A stretch of 64,000 bases of DNA from Sapria himalayana (GCA_029783825.1 JAREIK010002969.1:1-64000); one strand, 5' to 3'. Counted from the stretch's first letter, positions 50,227-60,886 are shown. Translations and numbers: made by a program. The notes: generated by a model not told the origin, from the letters alone.

Positions 50227-52167
50227 TTCTTCTTCTTCTTATATTCTTATTCATCTTCTTATTATTATTCTTATTATTCTTATTATTCTTATTATTCTTA
50301 TTATTCTTATTATTCTTCTTATTCTTTTTATTCCTTCTATTCTTTTTATTCTTCTTATTCTACTAAAAATTATAATTCTTATTCTTTTTATTTTTCTTAT
50401 TCTTCTTATTCTTCTTATTTTTCTTATTCTTCTTATTCTTCTTATTTTTCTTATTCCTCTTATTCTTCTTATTATTCTTATTCTTCTTGTTCTTCTTAGT
50501 ATTGTTATTATTCTTAATCTTTTTATTCTTTTTATTATTATTATTTATCAAAATCTTTTTATCTTTCTTATTTTTCTTATTCTTCTTTAACTTCTTATTA
50601 TTCTTATTATTTTTATTATTCTTATTCTTCTTATTGTTGTTAATCTTTTTATTATTTTTATTATTTTTATTCTTTTTATACTTCTTATTCTTATTTTTCT
50701 TCTTATTCTCTTTTTTATTTTTTTTCTTATATTTTTTCTAATTATTCATCTTATTCTTTTTATACTTCTTATTCTTCTTATTCTTCTTATTCTTCTTATT
50801 CTTATTATATTCTTATTCTTCTTATTCTTCTTATTCTTCTTATTCATCTTATTCTTCTTATTCTTCTTATCATTCTTATTCTTCTTATCCTTCTTATTCT
50901 TCTTATTTTTGTTATTCTTCTTATTCTACTTATTATACTTATTCTTCTTATATTCTTATTCTTCTTATTCTTTTTTATTTTTATTTTTATTCATCTTATT
51001 TATCTATTTTTTTTATTATTCGTATTCATCTTATTCTTTTGATTCTTTTTATTTTTTTTATTCTTCTTATTCTATTTATTATTATTATTATTATTATTTT
51101 TCATCTTATTCTTTATATTCTCTAATTTCTTCATAATCTCTTTATTCATATTATTATTTTTCTTCTTCTTATTCTTCTTATTCTTCTTATTAATTTATTC
51201 TTCTTATTCTACTTAATCTTCTTATTCTTTTTAATCTTTTTATTCTACATATTCTTATTATTCTTCTTATTTTTTTTATTCTTCCTATTATTCTTATTCT
51301 TTTAAAACTTCTTAATTCTTCTTATTTTTCTTATTTATCTTATTCTTCTTATTCTTCCTATTTTTTTATTCTACACATTCTTATTATTATTCTTATTTTT
51401 TTATTATTTCTATTTTTCTTATTCTTCTTAAACTTCTTAATTATTCTTATTTTTCTTATTCATCTTATTCTTCATATTTTTTTTTCTTCTTATTCTTTTT
51501 ATTCTTTTTATTCTTCTCATTCTTCTTATTCTTCAAAATCTTCTTTTTATTATTATTTTTTTATTCTTATTATTCTTATTCATTTTATTCATCTAATTCT
51601 TTTTATTCTTCTTATTCATCTTATTCTTCTGATTCCTTTTATTCTTCTTATTGTTCTTATTCTATTTATTCTTCTTACTCTTCTTCATCTTATTCTTCAT
51701 ATTTTTTTTATTTCTTCTTTATCTTCTTATTCATATTATTATTTTTCTTCTTAATATTCATCTTATTTTTCTCATTTTTCTTATTATTCTTATTATTTCT
51801 AAACATCTTATTCTTCTTATTTTTCTTGTTCATCTAATTCTTCTTATTCTGTCTATTTTATTTTTCTTCTTATTCTTATTACTCTTTTTATTCTTCTTAT
51901 TCTTCTTATTATTCTTATTCTTCTTATTCTTCTTGTTCTTCTTATTCTTCTTATTCTTCTTATTCTTCTTATTCTTTTAATTCTTCTTATTCTTCTTATT
52001 CTTCTTATTCTTATTATTTTTTTTATTCTTATTATTCTTCTTATTTTTCTTATTCATTATATTCTTCTTATTTTTTTTATTCTTACTAATCTTCCTATTC
52101 TTCTTATTCTTATTATTCTTATTATTCTTTTTTTCATTTTAATTTTCTTATTATTTTTATTCTTCAA

Positions 52168-52210
<43 letters not shown>

Positions 52211-52236
52211 TTCTTCTTCTTCTACTCTTCTTCATC

Positions 52237-52272
<36 letters not shown>

Positions 52273-54360
52273 TTTATATTCTTCTTATTCTTTACATTCT
52301 TCTTATTCTTCTTATTTTTATTACTCTTTTTATTTTTCTTATTCTTATTATTATTCATATACTTATTATTCTTATTATTATTCTTATTCTATTTAGTCTA
52401 ATTTATTCATCATGTTCTACTTCCTATTTGCTACATATGTAATTTGTTTTTATTTTTAAATTTGTTTGTATAACCAAATGTTTTTTCTATTTTAATATTT
52501 TATGTAAGTGCAGGAAAAGAAATATAAAGAGGCTGGGGATGCAGCAGTAGCACAATAACGGAGGTCCCATTGACCGGTCAGTGGGCCGAAATTTTTGGAG
52601 CAGAGCCTGACCTGTCCCATGATTCGACCCGCTATGGTTAAATGAACCGAGAGAATTTTTAATATAAAATATTTTATAATTTTATTTTCGGGTTCCTGTT
52701 TTTGGTTGCGTGGAACTATTCATCGTCTCTCTCTCTCTTCTCTATGCGTGATTTATCACGACTATTCTGTGTGATGCATACTATAAGACAATTTTTCTGT
52801 TGGTTTAATCTGTAATACATAAGCATTTGCTGGTAGATGTAGCTAGTCGTACTGAGCGATTAGTGAACCACATTATTTTTGGTGTTTATTTCTCATTTTT
52901 GTTTCTGTCGTCGATGGTTGCTAAATTGGGATATATATAATGCTTGTCTTCTATTCTTTTTGTTGTTTTTGTATCTTTATCTCACTACCGTGTAAGCACA
53001 ATTGCCCAACACTATTCTTTTTCTTCTTATACTTTGTATTCAACTAATTCTATTTTATTCTTCTTATTCTTCTTCTTTATCTTTTTATTGTAATTCTTCA
53101 TATTATTCTTATTCTTTTTATTCTTTATATTCTTCTTTTTTTTACTTTTTTTTCATGTTATTATTTATTTTCTTTTTATTCTTCATATTCTTCTTATTAT
53201 TTTTATTTTTTTAATTCTTTTTATTCTTCTTATTCTACTTTTTCTTTTTTATTTTATTAATCTTCATAGTCTTCTTTTTCTTCTTATTCTTCTTATTCTT
53301 CTTATTCTTATTATTATTATTATTATTCTTATTCTTCTTATTCTTCTTATTATTCTTATTATTCTTATTATTCTTATTATTCTTATTCTTCTTATTATTC
53401 TTATTCTTCTTATTCTTCTTATTATTCTTATTCTTCTTATTCTTCTTAATCTTCTTATTTTTCTTATTCTTCTTATTCTTCTTATTATTATTCTTCTTAT
53501 TTTTCTTATTCTTCTTATTCTTTTTAATCTTTTTATTTTTATTAATCTTATTATTCTTCTTATTCTTCTTATTCTTCTTATTCTTTTTTTCTCTTCTTCT
53601 ACTTCTTATTCTTGTCTTATTATTCTATTTTTTCTGCTTATTATACTTAAACTTCTTATCCTTTTTATTATTCTTATTCTTATTATTTTTCCCATTCTAC
53701 TTTTCTTCTTAATCTTCTTATTCTTATTATTCTTCTTATTCTTTTTATTTTTTTTATTATTCCTTGTCTTTTTATTCTTCTAAATCTTCTTAATCATCTT
53801 AATAATCTTATTCTTCTTATTCTTCTTATTCTTCTTATTCTTCTTATTCTTCTTATTCTCATTATTCTTCTTATTCTTCTTAATCTTTTTAATCTTTTTA
53901 ATCTTCTTAATCTTCTTATTCTTCTTATTCTTCATATTTTTCTTATTCTTCTTATTCTACCTATTCTTCTTATTCTTCTTATTCTTATTCTTCTAATTCT
54001 TGTGATTCTTCTTATTCTTCTTATTCTTCTTATTCATCTTATTCTTCTTATTCTTCTTATTCTTTTTATTCTTTTTATTCTTCTTATTCTTTTTATTCTT
54101 TTAATTCTTCATATTCTTTTAATTCTTCTTATTCTTCTTATTCTTCAAATTCTTATTATTATTTTTTTAATCTTCTTTTTATTCTTACTCATCTTATTCA
54201 TCGAATTCTTTTTATTCTTCTTATTCATCTTATTCTTCTAATTTTTTTATTATTCTTATTCTTCTTATTCTATTTATTTTTCTTATTCTTCTTTATCTTA
54301 TTCTTCATATTATTATATTTCTTATTAATCTTATTATTCATATTATTAATTTTCTTTTTC
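49735..54360. repeat. Higher-order repeat B within the array (module of about 135 bp)
   Basis: A module beginning TTCATCTTATTCTTCTGATT, then CTTATTCTATTTATTCTTCT, then TTATTCATATTATTATTTTT starts at 49735, 51025, 51615 and 54224. Copies differ slightly. The spacing is irregular (1290, 590 and 2609 bases), so the modules were copied together with variable amounts of simple repeat. LTR-2 is inserted between the third and fourth. Confidence 0.7.
52429..53011 (-). mobile_element. Solo LTR (LTR-2), 583 bp, reverse orientation, TSD CTATT
   Basis: On the + strand it begins TGCTACATATGTAA and ends AATTGCCCAACA, flanked by CTATT on both sides (52424-52428 and 53012-53016). Its reverse complement begins TGTTGGGCAATTG and aligns along its length with LTR-1 (31972-32503), including the GTGGTTC motif, a GCTAGTCG stem and the GCTACTGCTGCATCCCC part. 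There are no coding parts. It sits in the simple repeat, so it inserted after that array existed. Confidence 0.9.
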
Positions 54361-54812
54361 TTATTCTTCTTATTTTTCATATTCTTTTATTTCTTCTTAT
54401 TCTTCTTATTCTTCTTAATCTTCTTATTCGTTTTAATTTTTTTATTCTACTTATTCTACATATTCTTATTATTCTTCTTACTTTCTTATTCTTCTTATTC
54501 TTCTTAAATTTCTTATTCTTATTTTTCATATTCATCTTATTCTTCCTATTATTTTTCTTCTTCTTATTCTTTTTATGTTTCTTATTCTTCTTTTTCTTCT
54601 TATTCTTTTTATTCTTTTTATTCTCCTTTTTCTTCTTATTCTTCTTATTCTTCTTATTCTTCTTATACATCTTATTCTTATTATACTTCTTATTATTCTT
54701 ATACTTCTTATACTTCTTATACTTCTTATATTTCTTATTCTTCTAATTCTTCTTATTCTTCTCATTCTTCTAATTCTTCTCATTCTTCTCATTCTTCTCA
54801 TTCTTCTCATTC
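53017..54812. repeat. TTATTCTTC array, piece 4
   Basis: About 1.8 kb of the same array, including dense TTATTCTTCTTATTC runs at 53280-53560 and 53810-53880. At its right end a CTTCTCATT variant block (54750-54812) runs up to the LINE fragment. The long frames here are repeat by-products. Confidence 0.93.
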
Positions 54813-54979
54813 TTTTTTTTTTATTTTTAAAGGTTTGTTTTATTATTATAACCCTCTCTTTTGGCGGAGGAATACCATTTTTACAAACTAAGATCTACCC
54901 CTTTTCCCTTTTACACCCACTTACAAATAAATAAAATAAACGAGCCATAACATTCTAACAGTTTACTATAAGCCCATGG
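54813..54979 (-). mobile_element. 5'-truncated LINE fragment (3' end only)
   Basis: On the minus strand it ends in an A-rich tail (a run of T and A at 54813-54830 on the + strand). It matches the 3' end of LINE-B (about 60887-61060): GAGGAATACCATTT, TTTACACC, CAAATAAATAAAATAA. TTCTTCTCATTC flanks both sides (54801-54812 and 54980-54991). This could be a 12-bp target duplication, although the array itself repeats the word. No coding sequence is included. Confidence 0.75.
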
Positions 54980-55148
54980 TTCTTCTCATTCTTCTTAATC
55001 TTCTCATTCTTTTTATTCTTCTCATCCTTCTTATTCTTCTTATTCTTCTCATCCTTATTATTATTATTATTATTCTTCTTATTCTTCTTATTCTTCTTAT
55101 TTTTCTTCTTCTTATTCTTCTTATTCTTCCTAATATTCTTATTTTTCT

Positions 55149-55189
<41 letters not shown>

Positions 55190-55455
55190 TTCTTCTAAAT
55201 TCTTATTATTATTATTATTATTCTTATTCTTATTCTTCTTATTCTTATTCTTCTTATTTTTGTAATTATTCTTATTCTTCCTTGCACTTGTTATTAATTT
55301 ACTTCTTCTTATTCTTGTTTTATTATTCTCTTTATTCTACTTATTATACTTATTTTTTTATCCATCTTATTCTTCTTATTCTTGTTATTCTTCTCTTTCT
55401 ACCTATTCTTATTTTTCTTCTTATTCTTATTCTTTTTTTTTATTCTTTTTTATTT
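54980..55455. repeat. TTATTCTTC array, piece 5
   Basis: It begins with CTTCTCATT units like those left of the LINE fragment and includes a (TTA)n run at about 55148-55188. It runs directly into the 3' end of LINE-A without any untranslated region. Confidence 0.9.
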
Positions 55456-55461
55456 TTTTTA

Positions 55462-58400
55462 TTATTCCTTTACTTTTTTTTCTGCAAGGCTATCCACCAA
55501 AGTATTGGCTTCTCTATATATATGTAAGATTGATGCATTAAGCACTTTAATGAGGTTCAAAATAATTTCCATTTCTTCCTCATACCTCCAAAGAATTATT
55601 TTTCCACTTACTAAATCTACCAAAAGCATGGAGTCTACTTGAATTTGTATATTTTTTAAATCTAACTTTTTACAGACATTTAATCCTATATTCAAAGCTT
55701 TTATCTCCGAGTGGAGAGCTGAGAATGCTTCTGTAGCCGATATAAATGCTTTTATCACATACCCGTTTGAATAGCTTATTACCCCCCCCCCCCCTCCACC
55801 TGCTATACCAGTGTCCCTATTGAAGCTACCATCCGTGTTTAGTGATATTTTACCTTCCTGAGGCCTATTCCAACTTATACTTTTTACCCATCCCTGTTTC
55901 GTATTTGTAATAGCGAGGCCCCAGAACATTCCAGCTACCTTATTTAAAAAGTACCATCAACTTTTATAGGGTTTATACTTGATATATTCCTGATTTCTTT
56001 AATAATATCTTTTATAATTTCATTTGAATTCATTCTTATACCTTCAAATTTACTCTTATTACGAGCTTTCCATAGGCACCATATTACTATATGAGGTAGA
56101 TTCTGAGTGAGCCAATTTTTGATATAACTGTTAGAGTTTATATTCTCCCAATTCTTAATTCTATCAATTATTCTATCCTCTTTTTTACTTATTTGTATCA
56201 GGTCTCCCAATTCCCTCTAGACTGCTGCAGCGATTCTTCCACTTGAGAGCAGATGATCCATTGATTCTTTTTCTGCAAAGCAACATTCACATCTAGAGGC
56301 CATTTTAACACATTTTCTTTTCACATTAGTATCCACAGGCAGTGCATTTACCAGAACTTTCCATGCCAGCGAGCACATTTTCTGTGGAATACCTGCTTTC
56401 CAGGCCCATTTAAATAAAGATTGCATGGGTTTTTTTCCTTCTTATCAATTCTTTTGCTGACTTTAACCTAAAATTACCTTGTGGATTAAGGGTCCATTTC
56501 CATCCCGATTTTTTCAGTAATGAATGGGCATCTACTATTTCCGTTTGTTTTTCCAATGCTTTCCAGTTATTTGATTTCTGCTTAACGCGATTGTGTTCTT
56601 GTTCTAGATATTTTGCTCGCATATATTTTGCCTAGAGGGAATCATTTTCTTTTATCCTCCACCAACCTTTGCAGTCCCAGGCAGCCGCCATGTCTTGTAA
56701 ATTAATGATGCCTAACCCCGCTTCCGCTTTTGGATAATATATGTCTTTCAAATTTTTCCAGTGAATTTTCTACTTTCCGTTTTTTTACCCCATAAAAAAT
56801 TTGCCATTTCCATTTCTAGTTTATTTGTGAATTTCTTAGGTGGGTGTATGACTGATATAATATGTACCAGAGTACTTTGAAGAACATGAGAGATTAATGT
56901 AATCCTCCCACCAAATCCTAATAGATCTACTTTCCAACATGCTATTTTCTTTCTCATTTTATCATGTAAAGGTGTTAGATAATTTTCTTTCAGCCTTCCT
57001 TCGTATATCAGACAACCTAAATATACTAAAGCATCTTTTTTAGGTTTAAAACCCGTTATGTTTTTAATTTTGTTTACCACTTTTTCGGAAGATTTTTTTG
57101 CTAACATAAATTGACTTTTATTCTTATTAAGGATAAAATAATTGTAGAAGGTCCATCAGGTTCTTCAATGAACTTTTATTCGCATTTGTGAAAATAATAA
57201 TATCATCTGCATAAGCTAAACAACTTATTCTCGAAGTATTTTTTGGCTGTCTAAAGGGGATTATTTTGATCACTGACATTATTTTATTTAAATTAACAAT
57301 TAACAATTCTAAGTACATATCAAATAATAAAGGCGATAATGGGTCCCCCTGTCTCAAGCTACGTCTTGGTTTGAATTCTTCACCTTTCATTCCATTTACA
57401 ATGATTCTAACCCAAACGCTAGTTACACATCTATATATTAAATCAATACATGTTTCAGAGAAACCAAATTTTCTCATAACAAAACATAGTGTATGTCATT
57501 CTACCCTATCAAATGCCTTAGATAAATCTAGCTTAACTACTAAGTTACTTCCCCTCGTTTTAAATGCTATTTCTTTCATCATTTCTGATGCTAATCTAAT
57601 ATTTTCAATCATTAATCTATTCTTAACAAATCCTGTTTGTTCTTGTGATATTATAAATAGTAAAATATTACTAAGTCTGTTTTGAATTATTTTAGCAAGG
57701 ATCTTATAAATTGCATTACATAAACTTATAGGCCTAAAATCCTCACATTTTTGAGGTGATTCTTTTTTGGGGATTAGCACTATGAAAGAGTTTGCCCATG
57801 CCTTAGGAATGTCCGCCCCTACAAAAAACTGGCAATTACAAGAACCAGGTCTTATTTGATAATGTGCCAGTTTAACTGAAAAAAATAATTATTTCAGCCA
57901 TCTGGCATGCTGCACTATCCTTATCTAGATCAAACACTGCATTTTTAATCTCTTCCTCCTCCGGGATCTTCTCCATCATTTGATTTTGTTCTAGTGAGAT
58001 GACTGTGTTAATCCCATCCATTAATGAGTTTCCTACCCGAGGAGCCTGTCTGCATAGATGGCTTTTAAAAAATTCCTCAAAGAGGATTCCTATCTGCTTG
58101 TCTTCTTCAACCCATATTCCCTCATTAGTTTTTAGGCCCTTCATTTTATTTTTTTGAGCCTTTATTTTGCACATGTTTTGAAAAAATTTAGTGTTTCTAT
58201 CTCCATCTTTCAACCATTTAATTTTTGAACACTATTTCCAGTATACTTCCCCCATATGCAACTTAAGCCTAAAGTCCCCTTTAGCCTTATTTAGTTCCTG
58301 TCTCTTCACCTCTATGTTATTATTATCGTATTCTAATTCCAGTTTTTCTACTTTTTCCTCTTCTTGCTTTATTATTTGATTTAAATTTCCGAAGACTTCT

Positions 58401-59248
58401 TTATTCCATATTTTTAGACATTTTTTTAATCTATGAAGCTTAACCATTAATACTTGCATCGGTTTCCCCATTGCTGGCTCCATCCAGGATTCAGTTACCA
58501 ATTTTTCAAAGCCAGCGTGCTTTTCCCACATATTCTGAAATTTAAAGTTACCTGATACTTGGTTAATCTTATAGATTGTAATGAGTAATGGGCAATGATC
58601 CGAACAGGTTCTATTTAGGTGTCTTAGCCCTGTAACCCCATGCAAAGCTACCCACTTAGCATTACACAGTACTCTGTCTAGTCTAGCCTAAATTGTGCTT
58701 CTTTTGCTCCGGTTGTTACACCAAGTGTAACTTGAACCTGTGAAATCTATTTCCATTAATTTCGAGTTTGAGATCACCTCATTAAATTGTGTCATTGCTA
58801 TTGGATCCAGGGTTTTACCTCCTTTCATTTCTTGATTGCTCCTGATTATATTAAAATCACCTTTTATAATCCAGGGTGCATTCCTAGATGCGATGTTCTG
58901 CATTTCCTTCCACAGTGCTAACCTTGATTTTTTATCATTTTTAGCATATACAACCGATATTATTTCATCTGTTTCTTTATTTATTTTAAAATGTACTACC
59001 TGATCTGTATCTTTTAAAATTTTAATGTCCAAATAATTATGCCACATTATCCATAGTTTACTATTTATATTAGCATATGCATTGTTAAACCCTAGTTTTT
59101 GGCTGTAGTTAATTAATTGATCCTTCTGGATCATAGGCTCCGCAATGACTACAAGAGAAATTCTATGAGTTTTAATTAATAGTTTTAACCTATTTATCGA
59201 GGAATTATTAGCAACCCCTCTTATGTTCCAATAAAGGCATCTATCCAT
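55462..59248 (-). pseudogene. LINE-A ORF2: endonuclease, reverse transcriptase, RNase H (broken)
   Basis: ORF2 nicks the target and copies the element's RNA into DNA there. Endonuclease (59248-58560): YWNIRGVANN, VVIAEPMI, WIIKGDFNI, GSSYTW, LDRVL and CSDHCPL. Reverse transcriptase (about 57800-57130): SFIVLIPKKES, FRPISLCNAIYKILAK, VVKLDLSKAFDRVE, SLRQGDPLSPLLF and CLAYADDIIIF, with the catalytic aspartates kept. zf-RVT (56622-56217): WKAGIPQKMCSLAWK and ESMDHLL. RNase H (55929-55462): LNTDGSF, ALHSEIKALN, QVDSMLLVDLV and YREANTLVDSLAE. Stops lie near 58688, 58232, 57496 and 56217. Frame changes lie at 57872-57780, 57127-57107, 56748-56622, about 56415 and 55944-55929. A run of 13 G (55782-55794 on the other strand) lengthens a Gly run in RNase H. 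Confidence 0.92.
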
Positions 59249-60515
59249 TAATTCCTAGCTTAGATTGGGATCTAGTTGTACACATAGTCTCATATTTTGT
59301 GTTTAAATATTTTTTCTTATTCTTTGGGGTCTTAATTGCATTCGAGTTTACTTGTATTTTTTCATAATATTTATCCTTCCACCCACGCTGCATTGCCATT
59401 ATTTTTATAGCTTCCTTGGCTTGAGTTCTAGTGAGCTTTGTCCAATCTTCCTCATAAATATCCAAATCATCCTTCCCCTTTTCTATATAGAATGCATGCT
59501 CCTCTTCTTCTCTACCTATTGAAGGACAACTAAACACCTCTGCATCTTCCTCTAGGAAATCCAAGAGGTCATCCTCTATCCAGCTATAGTCCTCCAGTTT
59601 TTCTTTTAAAATTATTCTAGTTTTAATTTTCTTGTTCCTCTTCTTTCTACCCTTTACCTCCTCCCATTTTTCTCCCTCCCCTAGCTTATCTCCTTCCTCC
59701 ATGCTTCCGTCATGATATACTCTATTACTAGCCTCTCCCTCTCCTAATAACTTACTCACTTTCTCTCTCATATACCCCCCTTCTTCTTCCATTAAACCTG
59801 CCTCAATTACAGGTTTTTCTCCAGCCCCTCCCTCCTTCCTAATCCATCTTTCTACCTTTCTTTTTCTACCTTCTAACCCTTGCACATTTTCTAATTGTTC
59901 TGTACCCATCTTACACACCCCCGATTCGTGCCCAAGTCTCTTACATTTTATGCAATAAGTAGGTAGATTTTCGGGAATAACAGTTTGCCAAAACCCATTA
60001 TTCAACCCATCCTCTCCATTCCCAATCCAGATCATATTTGGTGGTTGAGTGAGTAGGTTACACTCAACACACACGTGAGCCTTGCTTGGCCTTGTCATAG
60101 AAACAGTAGCTTCATCACGAATTACAGGTTTACCCAAACAAGATGAAATTGTGTAGAGAGATTGTGGGTTAAACAAATATAATGGGAGATTCGGTAAGGA
60201 AAACCATACCGGGGCTAAAGGCGCCTCCTCCAGTGGACTGAAATCCTTCGTCCACATCAAAACGCGCATGGGGAAGCCATTAACTTGCCATAGACCTCTG
60301 TGCCATAAGTAGTAGAAGTCCTCAATAATAAAACATTGCAGGAAGACGTGCTTCGCATCGTAGTCAGCTAGCTTCACCCTTCCCGTGAGCTTTAACGAGG
60401 AGATAAACTGTTGTATTTCCTTCGGGTGATGCCTTTCATGAGAAAACTTACCAATAAGCATATATTCAAAGGGCTCCATGAACTTGCGCATCTCTTCTGT
60501 TGAAAAAACAATCAC
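59241..60515 (-). CDS. LINE-A ORF1: DUF4283 and CCHC zinc-knuckle RNA-binding protein
   Basis: ORF1 of plant L1 elements packages the element RNA. The uninterrupted frame of about 424 codons reads MRKFMEPFEYMLIGKFSHER, GFPMRVLMWTKDFSPLEEAP and FSLPNLPLYLFNPQSLYTIS, then PSKAHVCVEC, then the knuckle CIKCKRLGHESGVC (about residues 188-202). A charged Glu/Lys-rich tail follows. The frame opens with GTG at 60515. The first ATG is codon 9, and the upstream frame reads back to a stop at 60548 without an ATG, so either the start is the ATG at codon 9 or the N-terminus is decayed. The stop overlaps the ORF2 start by eight bases (ATGGATAG, 59241-59248). This is the only intact-looking long frame in the window, though the element as a whole is dead. 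Confidence 0.85.
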   Translation of the reverse strand: MIVFSTEEMRKFMEPFEYMLIGKFSHERHHPKEIQQFISSLKLTGRVKLADYDAKHVFLQCFIIEDFYYLWHRGLWQVNGFPMRVLMWTKDFSPLEEAPLAPVWFSLPNLPLYLFNPQSLYTISSCLGKPVIRDEATVSMTRPSKAHVCVECNLLTQPPNMIWIGNGEDGLNNGFWQTVIPENLPTYCIKCKRLGHESGVCKMGTEQLENVQGLEGRKRKVERWIRKEGGAGEKPVIEAGLMEEEGGYMREKVSKLLGEGEASNRVYHDGSMEEGDKLGEGEKWEEVKGRKKRNKKIKTRIILKEKLEDYSWIEDDLLDFLEEDAEVFSCPSIGREEEEHAFYIEKGKDDLDIYEEDWTKLTRTQAKEAIKIMAMQRGWKDKYYEKIQVNSNAIKTPKNKKKYLNTKYETMCTTRSQSKLGING

Positions 60516-60735
60516 GAGACTCCCGTGTTTGTTTCCGAAGCAGCATTAGGGAGGCGCGGGCTCTCTTAATATCGATGCAAATGACTTATTATTTAGTAAT
60601 AAGTCTTTTTGCTCCATATTTAGCTTGAGAGGAGCTTAATCCGGGCAGCAATGGTGAGATTCTCTCTCTAGGGATTGGGATTTTCTCTCTCTAGGAGCTT
60701 GAGAGCTTGAAGAAGAAGAGTCGAATAAAAGAAGA
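60516..60735 (-). promoter_or_regulatory. LINE-A 5' leader, probable internal promoter region
   Basis: Non-coding sequence upstream of ORF1, less AT-rich than the flanking array, with CTAGAGAGAGA repeated twice (minus strand, about 60660-60695). LINEs carry their promoter inside the 5' leader; no specific motif can be named here. Confidence 0.5.
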
Positions 60736-60740
60736 AACTG

Positions 60741-60886
60741 TCTTATTATTCTTTTTATTCTTTTTATTCTACATATTATTCCCTTTTTTTATTCTTCTTA
60801 ATCTTCTTAATCATCTTATTCTTCAAATTCTTCTTAATCTTCTTAATCTTTTTATTCTTTTTATTTTTCTTATTCTTCTTTTTTTT
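60741..60886. repeat. TTATTCTTC array, piece 6, or LINE-B tail
   Basis: About 145 bases of TTATTCTTT and TTAATCTTC-type units between the LINE-A leader and the LINE-B 3' end, closed by a T run at 60878-60886. On the minus strand it directly follows the LINE-B 3' end and so occupies the place of its tail. Confidence 0.8.

Larger units (their letters stand above)
36482..52423. repeat. Main TTATTCTTC array, about 15.9 kb
   Basis: An imperfect simple-sequence array whose units are TTATTCTTC, TTATTCTTT, TTATTCTTA, TTATTTTTC and related 6- to 9-mers. The + strand consists almost only of T, A and C, with G rare throughout, so all units point the same way. Frames on the + strand read as Leu/Ile/Phe or Ser/Tyr strings and on the minus strand as Lys/Asn or Arg/Ile strings; none is a gene. 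Local variants include (TTA)n runs (for example 47525-47560, 49246-49275, 52169-52211), a near-perfect TTATTCTTA stretch (46134-46245) and CTTGTC units (39250-39545). Larger duplicated modules are listed separately. Confidence 0.95.
55456..60735 (-). mobile_element. LINE-A: nearly full-length plant L1-type retrotransposon
   Basis: On the minus strand it has a 5' leader (60516-60735), ORF1 with DUF4283 and a CCHC knuckle, and ORF2 with endonuclease, reverse transcriptase, zf-RVT and RNase H. That is the usual plant L1 order. ORF2 is broken by several stops and at least five frame changes. The 3' end is unusual: the RNase H frame runs into array sequence at 55462 and the roughly 1-kb 3' UTR seen in LINE-B is absent. 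Array sequence lies on both sides (54980-55455 and 60741-60886), so LINE-A lies within the array. No target duplication can be fixed in the repeats. Confidence 0.9.

Noticed and set aside
36482..52423. Telomere or centromere repeat
   Set aside because: The unit is not the plant telomere repeat TTTAGGG and no 150-180-bp centromeric monomer is seen. A centromeric place cannot be shown from sequence alone.
36482..55455. Dozens of reading frames of 60-400 codons coding Leu/Ile/Phe-rich or Lys/Asn-rich proteins
   Set aside because: They are direct products of the TTATTCTTC repeat, present in all + frames and mirrored on the other strand. No start context, domain or codon pattern supports them.
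57266..57685. Forward reading frame of 139 codons
   Set aside because: Antisense to the LINE-A reverse transcriptase with its YADD and RQGDPLSP motifs.
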